Assembly: GCA_003158475.1 (NCBI GenBank)
Contig: PMJR01000035.1
Location: forward strand, 1 to 34,287
DNA: 34,287 nt
Source of the DNA: Ignavibacteriota bacterium
Lineage (GTDB): Bacteria; Bacteroidota; Ignavibacteria; UBA10030; UBA6906
Reading direction: 5' to 3'
Shown here piece by piece: positions 16,519-24,344 of the stretch (position 1 is its first letter; each line of letters opens with the position of its first letter). The notes beneath the pieces are model-generated. The model made no database searches, was not told where the DNA came from, and saw only the letters and a list, made by a program, of their open reading frames with translations. The position numbers and the translations under genes were made by a program.

Positions 16519-17079
16519 GTGAGCGTACAGCCCAGAATGCTCGATCATGCCTTTTACAGGGCCTGGATGAACGGCGAAGTCCCCCTCGGGACGCTTGCCG
16601 CCTACCACAGATCCTATCACGAGTTCATCAGCCGTATCCCCGCCTACTGGCAACGCGTTGTGGATGCATTCCAGCCTGGTGAGACGGGAGAACATCCCGT
16701 CGTACGGGAAGAACGTTTCCACATACTCCTCTGGGAGAAGTGGGGGCGGCGACTGGCACCCCCCGATTCGTTCCCGCGTCTCGACTCCCTCCTCGACTCC
16801 CTTGACGCCATGACCCCTTCCGGGCTTCTCGGGGCGCTGCAGGCATTTGAGGTGCAGCAACCCGAAGTCGCACGGACGAAGAAGGAGGGGCTGATCCGTC
16901 ATTACGGGTTCAGGAGCGAAGACCTCACCTATTTCGACGAGCACCAGAAGGAGGAGGGACACATCGCCTTCGGTGCGGGACTCGCCTCACGGTTCGCGGA
17001 TCAGGGAGAATTTGCGGCGGGCATCGGGCGGGGAGCATTGCTCTGTTTCAACAGCCTCGACAGTTTTGCGGCGCCGTGA
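16519..17079 (+). CDS. CADD/PqqC/TenA-like heme-oxygenase-fold protein
   Basis: This is a 186-aa all-helical protein. MLDHAFYRAWMNGEVPLGTL and AAYHRSYHEFISRIPAYW match the start of the CADD/TenA/PqqC heme-oxygenase-like fold. RFHILLWEKWG, FEVQQPEVARTKKEGL and YFDEHQKEEGH supply candidate metal-ligand residues: His68, Glu111, Glu141 or His142, Glu145 and His148. CADD-type members are non-heme dimetal proteins implicated in p-aminobenzoate (folate) synthesis, where the protein itself is the pABA source. That role here is only a hypothesis, and PqqC/TenA-type activity is possible. The last ligand block (HxxEExH) is one residue shorter than the HxxxDxxH I recall for CADD. The GTG start is preceded by AGGGAGG with a 5-nt spacer. 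It is divergent from the thr operon. Confidence 0.75.
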   Translation: MSVQPRMLDHAFYRAWMNGEVPLGTLAAYHRSYHEFISRIPAYWQRVVDAFQPGETGEHPVVREERFHILLWEKWGRRLAPPDSFPRLDSLLDSLDAMTPSGLLGALQAFEVQQPEVARTKKEGLIRHYGFRSEDLTYFDEHQKEEGHIAFGAGLASRFADQGEFAAGIGRGALLCFNSLDSFAAP

Positions 17080-17175
17080 TTCTCTAACGGTTCGCCTCTC
17101 CGGCGACGATCGCCTCACCGGTCTCGAGATCATGGAGCGTGAGTCGGCCGCGCGCGGGCGCAAATGAGCATGAGG

Positions 17176-18726
17176 TCACATGCGCATGTCGTCGAACATG
17201 TTCCTGTCGAGACCCCTGTACTGTATCGCTTCCCCGATGTGCTCGGGGCGGATCCCGTCGGAACCGGCGAGGTCCGCGATCGTCCTCCCGACTTTGAGTA
17301 TCCTGTCGTACGCGCGCGCGGAGAGGCCGATCTTCGTAATCGCCGTCTTCAGCAGCTCCTCCCCCGCGCCGTCCAGCCGGCAGAACCGGCGGATCTCCTC
17401 CGCCTGCATCCCTGCGTTTGCATAGAGCCCCTGTCTCCCGCTGAATCGCGCAGCCTGTATCTCCCTGGCCCGCGCGACGCGCGAGCGTATCACGGCCGAG
17501 GTCTCTCCCGGCTCCCTGCTCGCGAGATCCCTGTATTTCACCGCCGGGACCTCGATATGGAGGTCGATCCGGTCGAGCAACGGGCCGGAGATCTTCGAGA
17601 GGTACTTTTGTATCTCCCCCCCCTGGCACGTGCACTCCTTTGCAGGATCGGTATAATACCCGCAGGGGCAGGGATTCATGGCACACACCAGCATGAAATT
17701 CGCGGGGAAGTCGATCGAACCCTTCAACCGGTTAATAATCACGTGCCCATCTTCAAGCGGCTGCCTCAACACCTCGAGTACGCTTCTTGCGAATTCCGGG
17801 AGCTCGTCGAGAAAGAGGACCCCGTTGTGTGAGAGCGAGATCTCACCGGCCCTGGGTACGATACCCCCGCCGACCAGCGCGGCGTCGGAAATCGTATGAT
17901 GGGGGGAGCGAAACGGACGCCTCACCACGAGCGCCTCGCCCGGCGGGAGCAGACCGGCCACGGAGTGTATCTTCGTTGTCTCCAGTGCCTCGTCGAAACT
18001 CATCGGCGGGAGTATGGTCGGGACCCGTTTTGCCAGCATGCTCTTCCCGGAACCGGGAGGGCCGATCATGATGATGTTGTGCGCCCCCGCGGCGGCGACT
18101 TCGAGCGCCCTCTTGACAGTCTCCTGCCCTTTCACGTCGGCAAAATCAGCGGAGCAGTCCGGCACGGCGGTGAACAGGTCCGCAACATCTATCCGCAGAG
18201 GGTCCGGGCGCCCCTCCCCCGCGTTCAGGAATGTCACGACTTCCCGGAGTGAGGACATCGGGTAGACACCCACCTCGCGCACCATCGAGGCCTCCCTCCC
18301 GTTCTCAGAAGGGACCAGAAGTCCGGCGATCTCCCTGCGGCGGAGTTCCAGCGCGATCGGGAGTACGCCGTGCACCGGGCGGAGAGAGCCGTCGAGGGCA
18401 AGCTCTCCGACCATAACGAACTCCTTCAGGGACGGCGTCCTCACCTGAGCGCTTGCCGCCAGTATCCCGATTGCCATCGGGAGGTCGAACGATGAGCCTT
18501 CCTTCCTGATGTCCGCGGGGGCCAGGTTCACCGTCAGCTTCCGTGCCGGGAATTCGAAACCCGAGTTGCGAACAGCCGCCGCAATCCGCCCCCGGCTTTC
18601 GCGCACCGCGTTATCGGGAAGGCCGACGATGGAAAAGGCGGGGATGGCCCGCTCAAGGTGAGTTTCGACTTCAACGACATACGCGCTCACGCCATATGTC
18701 GCACCGCTCAGAACCTTGGAGAGCAA
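17176..18726 (-). CDS. comM: YifB/ComM family Mg-chelatase-like AAA+ ATPase
   Basis: ComM is a hexameric branch-migration helicase that extends integration of incoming DNA in natural transformation; homologues are widespread even in non-competent bacteria. The N-terminal domain reads LSKVLSGATYGVSAYVVEVE and FSIVGLPDNAVRESRGRI. Walker A is GPPGSGKSMLAKRVP, and Walker B is near LFLDELPEF. RRPFRSPHHTISDAALVGGG and CAMNPCPCGYYTDP are family-diagnostic. The C-terminal Mg-chelatase helical domain ends the protein. I chose a TTG start because GGGGAGG lies about 6 nt upstream and translation begins at the family N-terminus; a further in-frame TTG lies eight codons earlier. A long palindrome sits 24 nt upstream of this start. 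The length is about 516 aa, as expected. Confidence 0.95.
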   Translation of the reverse strand: MLSKVLSGATYGVSAYVVEVETHLERAIPAFSIVGLPDNAVRESRGRIAAAVRNSGFEFPARKLTVNLAPADIRKEGSSFDLPMAIGILAASAQVRTPSLKEFVMVGELALDGSLRPVHGVLPIALELRRREIAGLLVPSENGREASMVREVGVYPMSSLREVVTFLNAGEGRPDPLRIDVADLFTAVPDCSADFADVKGQETVKRALEVAAAGAHNIIMIGPPGSGKSMLAKRVPTILPPMSFDEALETTKIHSVAGLLPPGEALVVRRPFRSPHHTISDAALVGGGIVPRAGEISLSHNGVLFLDELPEFARSVLEVLRQPLEDGHVIINRLKGSIDFPANFMLVCAMNPCPCGYYTDPAKECTCQGGEIQKYLSKISGPLLDRIDLHIEVPAVKYRDLASREPGETSAVIRSRVARAREIQAARFSGRQGLYANAGMQAEEIRRFCRLDGAGEELLKTAITKIGLSARAYDRILKVGRTIADLAGSDGIRPEHIGEAIQYRGLDRNMFDDMRM

Positions 18727-18750
18727 AGATCTCCTCCCCGGACATGGCAA

Positions 18751-18820
18751 TGCCGGGGAACAGAGGGACCGGTCTCCGTCCCGCCTGTGGTGCGGAGTTC
18801 AATCCCGTCTGTTCCCGGCA
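18751..18820. repeat. 70-nt near-perfect inverted repeat upstream of comM
   Basis: TGCCGGG-G-AACAGA at the left end pairs with TCTGTTCCCGGCA at the right end, 13 pairs with a single bulged G. GGGA/TCCC (18765-18768 with 18803-18806) continues the stem across one bulged base. CTCCG/CGGAG then closes a 14-nt apical loop after a 5x5 internal loop (CCGGT/TTCAA). Neither flank is T-rich, so it is not an ordinary intrinsic terminator. It lies in the 247-nt gap between cbiO and comM, in the comM 5' region. The rest of the gap holds no gene that I can support. Confidence 0.8.
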
Positions 18821-18973
18821 TCCTGTCCTCGTCCGATACGGGCTTCCTGAAAGTACATACACGCGAAAAGCGGGATTTGCGGAAAAATAGAGAGAGCTGC
18901 AGAGGGTGGAAAGACGGGGTGTTTTTTTATGGAGGGGGAGGGAAACGGAGATGAATCTTTGACGAGAAACCGG

Positions 18974-19723
18974 TCAGGGATGCGGATGACGATGCTGCAG
19001 GCTGTGGGGTTTCTCCAGTCCGTGCGCGAGCATCAGCTCCTCGTCCGAGAGTATCTCCACCGCCGGTCCCGAAGCGACGACCTCTCCCCCATCCAGCAGG
19101 TACACCCGGCTGCAGAGATCGACGACAAGCTCCAGATCGTGCGACGCTATCACCCGGGTCGCAGGGAGTCCCCGTATGAGGCGGGTCAGCTCTCTTCGTC
19201 CACGGGGGTCGAGGTCGCTCGTCGGCTCATCGAGGACGAGTATGCTGGGGTTGCAGGCGAGTATGCCTGCAAGGCAGACCCGCTGTTTTTCACCGCCGCT
19301 CAGATGGTGCGGAGATCTCCGCTCGAACCCTTCCAGCCCCACCTGAGCGAGAGACTCGCGGACAATCCGGTCGATCTCCCCGGCCGGGGATCCGAATTGT
19401 GCGGGACCAAACGCCACGTCCTCCTGCACGGTGGGACAGAAGAGCTGATCATCCGGGTCCTGGAAGAGGAGCCCGACCATCCTGTGCACTTCGTGGAGGT
19501 TCGCGCTCGTAATCCGGTCCCCGCAAACGACGACCTTACCGTGACGGCTGTCGTCCTCAGGGAGTATCCCGTTCAGATGGAGCAGGAGCGTCGATTTTCC
19601 GGCCCCGTTGGGACCGACGATCCCGACACATTCTCCTTCGGCGGCATGCATGGAAACACCCCGGAGCGCCGGCTTTCCGTCAGGATAGGAATACGAGAGA
19701 TCATTCACTTCGAGCATATTCAT
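18974..19723 (-). CDS. cbiO: Energy-coupling factor transporter ATP-binding protein CbiO (cobalt/nickel)
   Basis: This is the ATPase subunit of the CbiMQO cobalt/nickel ECF importer. Walker A is GPNGAGKSTLLLHL, the Q-loop is LLFQDPDDQLF, the signature is LSGGEKQRVCLAG, Walker B is ILVLDEPTSDLDP and the H-loop is IASHDLE. The C-terminus is His-rich (HSLQHRHPHP), which may bind or buffer the metal. I chose the ATG overlapping the cbiQ stop as TGATG. An ATG three codons earlier abuts the purine-rich AAGGGG with no spacer, and a later ATG (MLEVNDLSYSYPDG) is also possible. It is the last gene of the transporter cluster. Confidence 0.95.
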   Translation of the reverse strand: MNMLEVNDLSYSYPDGKPALRGVSMHAAEGECVGIVGPNGAGKSTLLLHLNGILPEDDSRHGKVVVCGDRITSANLHEVHRMVGLLFQDPDDQLFCPTVQEDVAFGPAQFGSPAGEIDRIVRESLAQVGLEGFERRSPHHLSGGEKQRVCLAGILACNPSILVLDEPTSDLDPRGRRELTRLIRGLPATRVIASHDLELVVDLCSRVYLLDGGEVVASGPAVEILSDEELMLAHGLEKPHSLQHRHPHP

Positions 19724-20334
19724 CAGCGCCATCCCCTTGCAGTCATGGCGGCATAGATCCGTTCCGCGCGTTCCGTGGACCTGACGAAAAGCTGACCCAC
19801 GATCCCGGCAGCCGATTTCCAGCGGCTTCCACGGCGGGGGACGAACGTCCTCGACTTTCGCGCGCGGGTCATCCGTTCCGACTGATCGATGAGCAGGAAC
19901 ACATACCGGTACATGAGGGCGAGGACGGTTATGAGAAGCGGCGGAACGCGGAGCGATCGGAGGACGTCGAGTATGCCGGCGAAAGGGGTTGTGTTGGCGA
20001 GGAGGACCATCGTCAGAAGACAGAGATTGGTCTTGACGAGTATGCGGATCAGCACGAACAGGCCGTCGGGCTGCATCACAGCGAGAATCGCCACGCCGGC
20101 CGCAAGGGGCTCCAGCGTGAGGAGTCTGATGGCGACGAAGGAGATGGGTAAGCGCGCCAGGAGGATCACGGAGAAAAGAAAGAGCGCGCAGGCAACGAAA
20201 TAAAGGAAGGCCGAAAAGGGGACGACCACGGTCGAGATGACGAGCGCAAGCGCGAGGGCGAGCTTCAGGGGGGCGGGGAGCCTGTGCACGGGAGAGTCGA
20301 GCCGCGCATAACGGTCGATATAGTCATGCCTCAT
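19723..20334 (-). CDS. cbiQ: Energy-coupling factor transmembrane protein CbiQ (cobalt/nickel)
   Basis: This T-component couples the substrate-binding membrane protein to the ATPase. The 203-aa protein starts MRHDYIDRYARLDSPVHRL, a typical CbiQ N-terminus. It has several hydrophobic helices (LALALALVISTVVVPFSAFL, FLYFVACALFLFSVILLARL) and the cytoplasmic coupling segment YRYVFLLIDQSERMTRARKS. The start was chosen by the family N-terminus; the frame stays open 198 nt upstream inside cbiM, but that extension is low-complexity Pro/Ser/Arg and is rejected. It overlaps the end of cbiM by 11 nt. Confidence 0.93.
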   Translation of the reverse strand: MRHDYIDRYARLDSPVHRLPAPLKLALALALVISTVVVPFSAFLYFVACALFLFSVILLARLPISFVAIRLLTLEPLAAGVAILAVMQPDGLFVLIRILVKTNLCLLTMVLLANTTPFAGILDVLRSLRVPPLLITVLALMYRYVFLLIDQSERMTRARKSRTFVPRRGSRWKSAAGIVGQLFVRSTERAERIYAAMTARGWR

Positions 20335-21271
20335 TGCGGCCCCGGCGGGTAAGCACTCGCGCAAGGAAGAAACCCCCGGTAAAGACGATGCACGTACCGG
20401 CCAGCCCTGCGATGACGGTGGCGGCCACGGGGGAGCCGAGACCGGGTATCGTGTACCCTTCGAGCGGCGAGGCGACGAGGGGGCGTGTGACGGCCGCGCT
20501 CTCGAACCCCAGTTTCGCCGCCACCGCTTCAAGGCCGTCGGGCCACCGTGAAGCGAACGGAGAAATGAACAGGACGACGCCGATCGTGATCAGGGCGCCG
20601 TACAGGAGCAGGTCCTTCCCCTCGTGCACGGGAGCGGACCGGGGTTCCTCCGCAACGATGTCGGGGCGCGCGGCGGCAATGGCAGAAAACGCAAGCGCGG
20701 AGATGACTGCTTCACCGATGGCGATCAGCATATGCACGTTGGTCATCGCGGGAAATGCCGATCTCCAGGGGACAATTCCCGACCAGGCCAGCTCTCCGGC
20801 GCAACACGCGGCGGCAAGCACGGTCGAACCCCACGCGGCGAGGACTACGGCCAGATATCGTCCGCGCTCGTTTCTGAAAAGGAGTCTTACCCCCCTGTAT
20901 ATCGCATACCCGCCGGCCGATCCTATCACCCCCATGTTGAACACGTTTGCCCCCAGCGCCACGATCCCCCCGTCGGCGAAGAGGAGACACTGGACGATCA
21001 GCACAGAAGTTATCACGACGACTCCGGCCGCCGGCCCCAGAAGCACCGCCGCCAGGACTCCTCCCATCAGGTGCCCCGAAGTCCCTCCTGCGACGGGGAA
21101 GTTCACCATCTGCGCGGCAAAAACAAACGCGCCGGCAAGGCCCATCAGGGGAACTTTTCTGCGGGGGAGGCTGCCGTTCAATCGGCGGAGGGAAATCCCG
21201 ACAGCGGCGGTGGAAAGGACACCGGTTGCGACGGCCGTCTTCAGATCCAGAAAACCATCAGGGATGTGCAT
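20324..21271 (-). CDS. cbiM: Cobalt/nickel ECF transporter substrate-binding membrane protein CbiM with C-terminal PDGLE (CbiN-like) domain
   Basis: CbiM/NikM is the metal-specific S-component. The N-terminus MHIPDGFLD provides the metal-binding His2 motif. FPVAGGTSGHLMGGVL and LGANVFNMGVIGSAGGYAIY are further family blocks across several membrane helices. After about residue 215 a second segment carries WPDGLEAVAAKLGFE and then a final hydrophobic helix (VIAGLAGTCIVFTGGFFLA), corresponding to a fused CbiN/NikN-like component. This explains why no separate cbiN is present. Cobalt versus nickel cannot be decided. The gene begins 12 nt after the kinase-TPR gene. I see no room for, or trace of, a cobalamin riboswitch directly upstream. 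Confidence 0.94.
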   Translation of the reverse strand: MHIPDGFLDLKTAVATGVLSTAAVGISLRRLNGSLPRRKVPLMGLAGAFVFAAQMVNFPVAGGTSGHLMGGVLAAVLLGPAAGVVVITSVLIVQCLLFADGGIVALGANVFNMGVIGSAGGYAIYRGVRLLFRNERGRYLAVVLAAWGSTVLAAACCAGELAWSGIVPWRSAFPAMTNVHMLIAIGEAVISALAFSAIAAARPDIVAEEPRSAPVHEGKDLLLYGALITIGVVLFISPFASRWPDGLEAVAAKLGFESAAVTRPLVASPLEGYTIPGLGSPVAATVIAGLAGTCIVFTGGFFLARVLTRRGRNEA

Positions 21272-21283
21272 CGTCTGGCTGGA

Positions 21284-22825
21284 TCAGTGCTTCTTGAGGA
21301 GAGCGAGGCGCTTCTTTGCAAACGGCACGTGTGCCTGGTACTGGACGGGGTTGAGCGCGAGGAACGCCCGGTACGATACTGCGGCGTCCGAGGGACGGCC
21401 GAGGCGCTCCTCCACGAGACCCTTGTTGAGGAGTGCCGACTCGTTCTTCGGGTCGATATCGACCGCCTTCACGAGGTCCGTGAGGGCTTCAGCATACCTG
21501 CCGAGCGTGTAGAGGCAGTTCCCCCTGTTGCTCCATGCTGATGCGTTCCGGCGGTCATTCTCCGTCGCCCTGTCGTAGCACGTGAGCGCCTGCTCGAGCT
21601 TCCCCAGCTTCCGGAAACAGACGCCTTTATTGTTCCATGCGTCCGTGTTCCCCGGTTCGAGAACGAGGACCTTGTCGTAGTAGGTGACCGCTTCATCCAG
21701 GTGTCCCAGACTCGAAAGGCTGTAGGCTTTGTTGTACAGCTCCCAGGCCTCGAGGTTGTCCCGATGGCTTGATTCGATCTTCTCCCCCCCCTGCTTTTTC
21801 AGGAGGGGCTCCAGGTCGAGCCGTAACTCCAGGAACGTCTGGTAACGGGAACTCGGGTCCTTTTCGAGGCAGCGTCGGATGACGGGGAAGAGGGGGGACG
21901 CCAGGTGCACGAGATACGCGTCGGTATGGAGCCGGTGCATCTCACGCCAGACCGTCGCGGCGCTCTTGTTCATGTCGTCAGCGCGGAGTTTGGTCTCGTA
22001 CGGGAATCTGCCGTATGAGGCCATCTGGAAGAGGACAACGCCGAAGCTGTAGATGTCGCTCCGCTGGTCGCACCGGGCGGCATTCTGGAACTGCTCGGGG
22101 GGCATGTACATCGGGGTGCCGAATCCCGAGGATCCCAGGAGTCCCCGTTTCCGCCTCCTGAGGGGATCGGTCGCATGCCGGGCCCGCGTGTGATCGATGA
22201 CGTCGGCAAAGCCGAAGTCGGTGATCTTCACGACCCCTTCCCGTGTGATCATGATGTTTGCGGGCTTCACGTCCCTGTGGCAGCGTATCCCGCAATCCTG
22301 CGCGTGTTCCATGCCATGGCAGAACTGAATTGCCCAGCGAAGCGACTGGACAAGGTCGGGCTGGCGGCGCCCCAGGTATCCTTCGAGCGAATTCAATCCC
22401 TCCTCGTCAGGCTCGATATACTCCATCCCGATGTAGATGCGCCCCGCGAGCTCTTCGATGAAATACGCCCGCACCACGTAGGGGTGCCGTTCCAGATCGA
22501 CCCAGACCTTTGCTTCCTTGCTGAACTGGTCGCGCGACTCCCTGTCCCCGAGGTACTCGTCGCGCAACGTCTTGAGTGCGTAGACACTCTTCGTGTCCCT
22601 CGAATAGACAAGGTACACCACGCTGAACCCCCCGAGTCCGAGGACCCCGAGGACTTCGTACGCGGTGCCGATGAGGTTCCCCTTTTTGTAGACGGCCCCG
22701 GGATGATCCGCCTTGACCCGGATCACCGCGCCTCCGGGGAGGCGGGTCGTCGACATCCCGAATTGCGGATCGTCGGGAGGAGTCTCCCGGAGCAGGCCAC
22801 CGAAGAGTTTTGTCAGTCTCCCCAT
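21284..22825 (-). CDS. Serine/threonine protein kinase with C-terminal TPR repeats
   Basis: This is a Hanks-type kinase of 513 aa. It has a glycine loop LGLGGFSVV (62-70), catalytic Lys85 in VYALK, HRDVKPANIM with Asp185, and DFG at 203-205. The GTPMYMPPEQ activation-segment end is at 236-245, preceded by a basic insert RRRKRG. All key residues are present, so it should be active. From about residue 350 to 500 there are roughly four TPR units (for example GHLDEAVTYYDKVLVLEPGN and GRYAEALTDLVKAVDIDPKN). No transmembrane helix is visible, so it is probably cytoplasmic, unlike PknB-type receptors. It starts 6 nt after truA and ends 12 nt before cbiM, which places a signalling protein inside an otherwise metabolic operon. 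Its substrate is unknown. Confidence 0.93.
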   Translation of the reverse strand: MGRLTKLFGGLLRETPPDDPQFGMSTTRLPGGAVIRVKADHPGAVYKKGNLIGTAYEVLGVLGLGGFSVVYLVYSRDTKSVYALKTLRDEYLGDRESRDQFSKEAKVWVDLERHPYVVRAYFIEELAGRIYIGMEYIEPDEEGLNSLEGYLGRRQPDLVQSLRWAIQFCHGMEHAQDCGIRCHRDVKPANIMITREGVVKITDFGFADVIDHTRARHATDPLRRRKRGLLGSSGFGTPMYMPPEQFQNAARCDQRSDIYSFGVVLFQMASYGRFPYETKLRADDMNKSAATVWREMHRLHTDAYLVHLASPLFPVIRRCLEKDPSSRYQTFLELRLDLEPLLKKQGGEKIESSHRDNLEAWELYNKAYSLSSLGHLDEAVTYYDKVLVLEPGNTDAWNNKGVCFRKLGKLEQALTCYDRATENDRRNASAWSNRGNCLYTLGRYAEALTDLVKAVDIDPKNESALLNKGLVEERLGRPSDAAVSYRAFLALNPVQYQAHVPFAKKRLALLKKH

Positions 22826-22831
22826 GACGAC

Positions 22832-23560
22832 CTAGTAGGTGACTTCCTCGAGAAAGAGTCCCTGCGGCGGGGCCGCCATGCCGGCCTTCCTCCGGTCTTT
22901 AGCGTTGATGATCTCGCGGAAAGTGGAGACAGGGATGAAGCCCCTCCCGACGTCGATCATGGTCCCCACAAGGGCCCGGACCATCCCGTGCAGGAACCGG
23001 TTGCCGCGGATTTCGTACACATACATCCCCGGGATCTCCTTCCATGACGAGCGGCTGATCACGCAACGATGGTGCCGGACTTCCGGTTCGAATTTGCAGA
23101 ACGACTCGAAATCGTGTTCTCCGACGATCTGAGAGGCCACGGCATTCATGGCCGTCATGTTCAGGTCGTACTTGACGTACCACTGGTAGTGGCGCCCGAT
23201 GGCGGTGGGTTTCATCGCACAGTAGTACTTGTAGAGTCGTTCCCGCGCGTCGTATCTCGCGCTGAACCCTTCGGCGACCTCTTCCACCGCGTGGATGTAA
23301 ATGTCCTCCGGCAGAATTCCGTTCAGTCCGCTCAGGATGGAGCCGACGCCGAGATGGGAGTTCGTCCTCAAGCTTGCCACCTGTCCCCGTGCATGGACCC
23401 CCGCGTCGGTGCGGCCGGCGCCGATCAGATTGATGGACTCCTGCAGAATCTGGTCGAGGACCTTGGTGATCTCGTCCTGAACGCTTCTCCCGTTGATCTG
23501 GGATTGCCAGCCGACGAAGTTCGATCCGTCATATTCAATGAGCAGCTTGATGTCGCGCAT
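22832..23560 (-). CDS. truA: tRNA pseudouridine(38-40) synthase TruA
   Basis: TruA isomerises uridines 38-40 in the tRNA anticodon stem. RDIKLLIEYDGSNFVGWQSQ is the N-terminus. The catalytic Asp52 sits in GAGRTDAGVHARGQVA. FSARYDARERLYKYYC, HDFESFCK and GNRFLHGMVRALVGTMIDVG are conserved blocks. The length of 242 aa is usual. The ATG was chosen by the family start and an upstream GGGA; the longer frame begins at a TTG inside the stop region of the upstream gene. It sits between a DUF5683-like gene and the Ser/Thr kinase gene. Confidence 0.96.
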   Translation of the reverse strand: MRDIKLLIEYDGSNFVGWQSQINGRSVQDEITKVLDQILQESINLIGAGRTDAGVHARGQVASLRTNSHLGVGSILSGLNGILPEDIYIHAVEEVAEGFSARYDARERLYKYYCAMKPTAIGRHYQWYVKYDLNMTAMNAVASQIVGEHDFESFCKFEPEVRHHRCVISRSSWKEIPGMYVYEIRGNRFLHGMVRALVGTMIDVGRGFIPVSTFREIINAKDRRKAGMAAPPQGLFLEEVTY

Positions 23561-23571
23561 GAGTTCCCGTG

Positions 23572-24342
23572 TCAAAAACCGCGTGAGACTGTTATCATGA
23601 TGCCGTGGGGTGCGGCCGGATCACCCAGAACCGACGCGCTGACGTGCAGATCCCCCAGGAGGTCCCGGGCAGCCGCGTTGTGCACAATCGCAGCGCGCGC
23701 CGCGTTGATCGCGCTCGCGACGTGATTGATGAGTATGGCGGCCGCGACGAATTTCTGGTTATTGAACATATTCTCGCTGTGCACTCTCAGGTCCCTGAAC
23801 GTCAGGCGCTGGGAGTCGGAACCCCACTGCCACCCGTACCCCGCAGCCGGATCGTAGACGAGGGAGGGGGTCCTGTCACGCAACTTCTTGTCGTTGTAGT
23901 CCGCCACGTTCAGGAAATTACCCACGTCGACGTAGAACTGGTCGTTCTTTCCCGCCGGGCTCACGCCGGCATTCGACGCGGCGTAAAGCCTGGCATCGTC
24001 CCGCACCGAGTTGCCGTAGATTTCAAACGCCGCGTACGTGAGCCAGAGGAGCCCCTCGCTGACGAGGAAGTATTTCCCCGACGAGAAATCGCCGGCGTAG
24101 AGCTCTCCCATCCCCGGAAGAACGAGCGAATAGATCGCCGCCAGACCGGTAGCCTTGCGGCTTCCCGCATCGGCCCCCTTGAGAGCCGCCCCGAAGCTTG
24201 TGTCGGGCGCACGGGGAGACGGAGCTGCAATGAGCTCGCAGCGGATGTCAGCAAGAGAACGCCGGGGGGCGGACGGAGTGTCCGCCATGAGAGGGGGGGC
24301 CAGGAGTATGAATCCTGTGATGAACCAGCGCATTGTCGCCAT
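23572..24342 (-). CDS. Exported DUF5683-like protein
   Basis: This is a protein of about 256 aa with an N-terminal signal segment (MRWFITGFILLAPPLMADT). The block AAIYSLVLPGMGELYAGDFS followed by the hydrophobic stretch YFLVSEGLLWLTYAAFEIYG resembles the DUF5683 family of Bacteroidota and Ignavibacteria, which pairs a 'lpG.G..Y.g....G' motif with membrane segments. A second hydrophobic segment (VAAAILINHVASAINAARA) lies near the C-terminus. The function is unknown; an envelope location is likely. I chose the ATG with AAGG seven nt upstream, three nt after the DUF512 gene stop. An in-frame TTG two codons earlier overlaps that stop. Downstream truA follows at once, so this is probably one transcript. 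Confidence 0.72.
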   Translation of the reverse strand: MATMRWFITGFILLAPPLMADTPSAPRRSLADIRCELIAAPSPRAPDTSFGAALKGADAGSRKATGLAAIYSLVLPGMGELYAGDFSSGKYFLVSEGLLWLTYAAFEIYGNSVRDDARLYAASNAGVSPAGKNDQFYVDVGNFLNVADYNDKKLRDRTPSLVYDPAAGYGWQWGSDSQRLTFRDLRVHSENMFNNQKFVAAAILINHVASAINAARAAIVHNAAARDLLGDLHVSASVLGDPAAPHGIMITVSRGF

Positions 24343-24344
24343 TG

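Noticed and set aside
17084-17170. Peptide-like tail GRLTLHDLETGEAIVAGEAN in the gap after comM
   Set aside because: It continues a shadow frame of comM and has no start, no SD sequence and no recognisable domain. It might be a remnant of something, but cannot be supported.
18752-18820. Possible tRNA: 7-bp acceptor-like ends plus GGAGTTCAATCCC resembling a T-arm
   Set aside because: The T-arm cannot pair properly, the putative T-loop is misplaced relative to the 3' acceptor strand, and no D-arm or anticodon stem fits. The sequence folds better as one long hairpin.
18751-18820. Integron attC site
   Set aside because: No RYYYAAC/GTTRRRY core pair and no integrase or cassette structure nearby.
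21272-21290. Cobalamin riboswitch before cbiM
   Set aside because: Only 12 nt separate cbiM from the upstream gene, and I find no B12-box-like sequence there.
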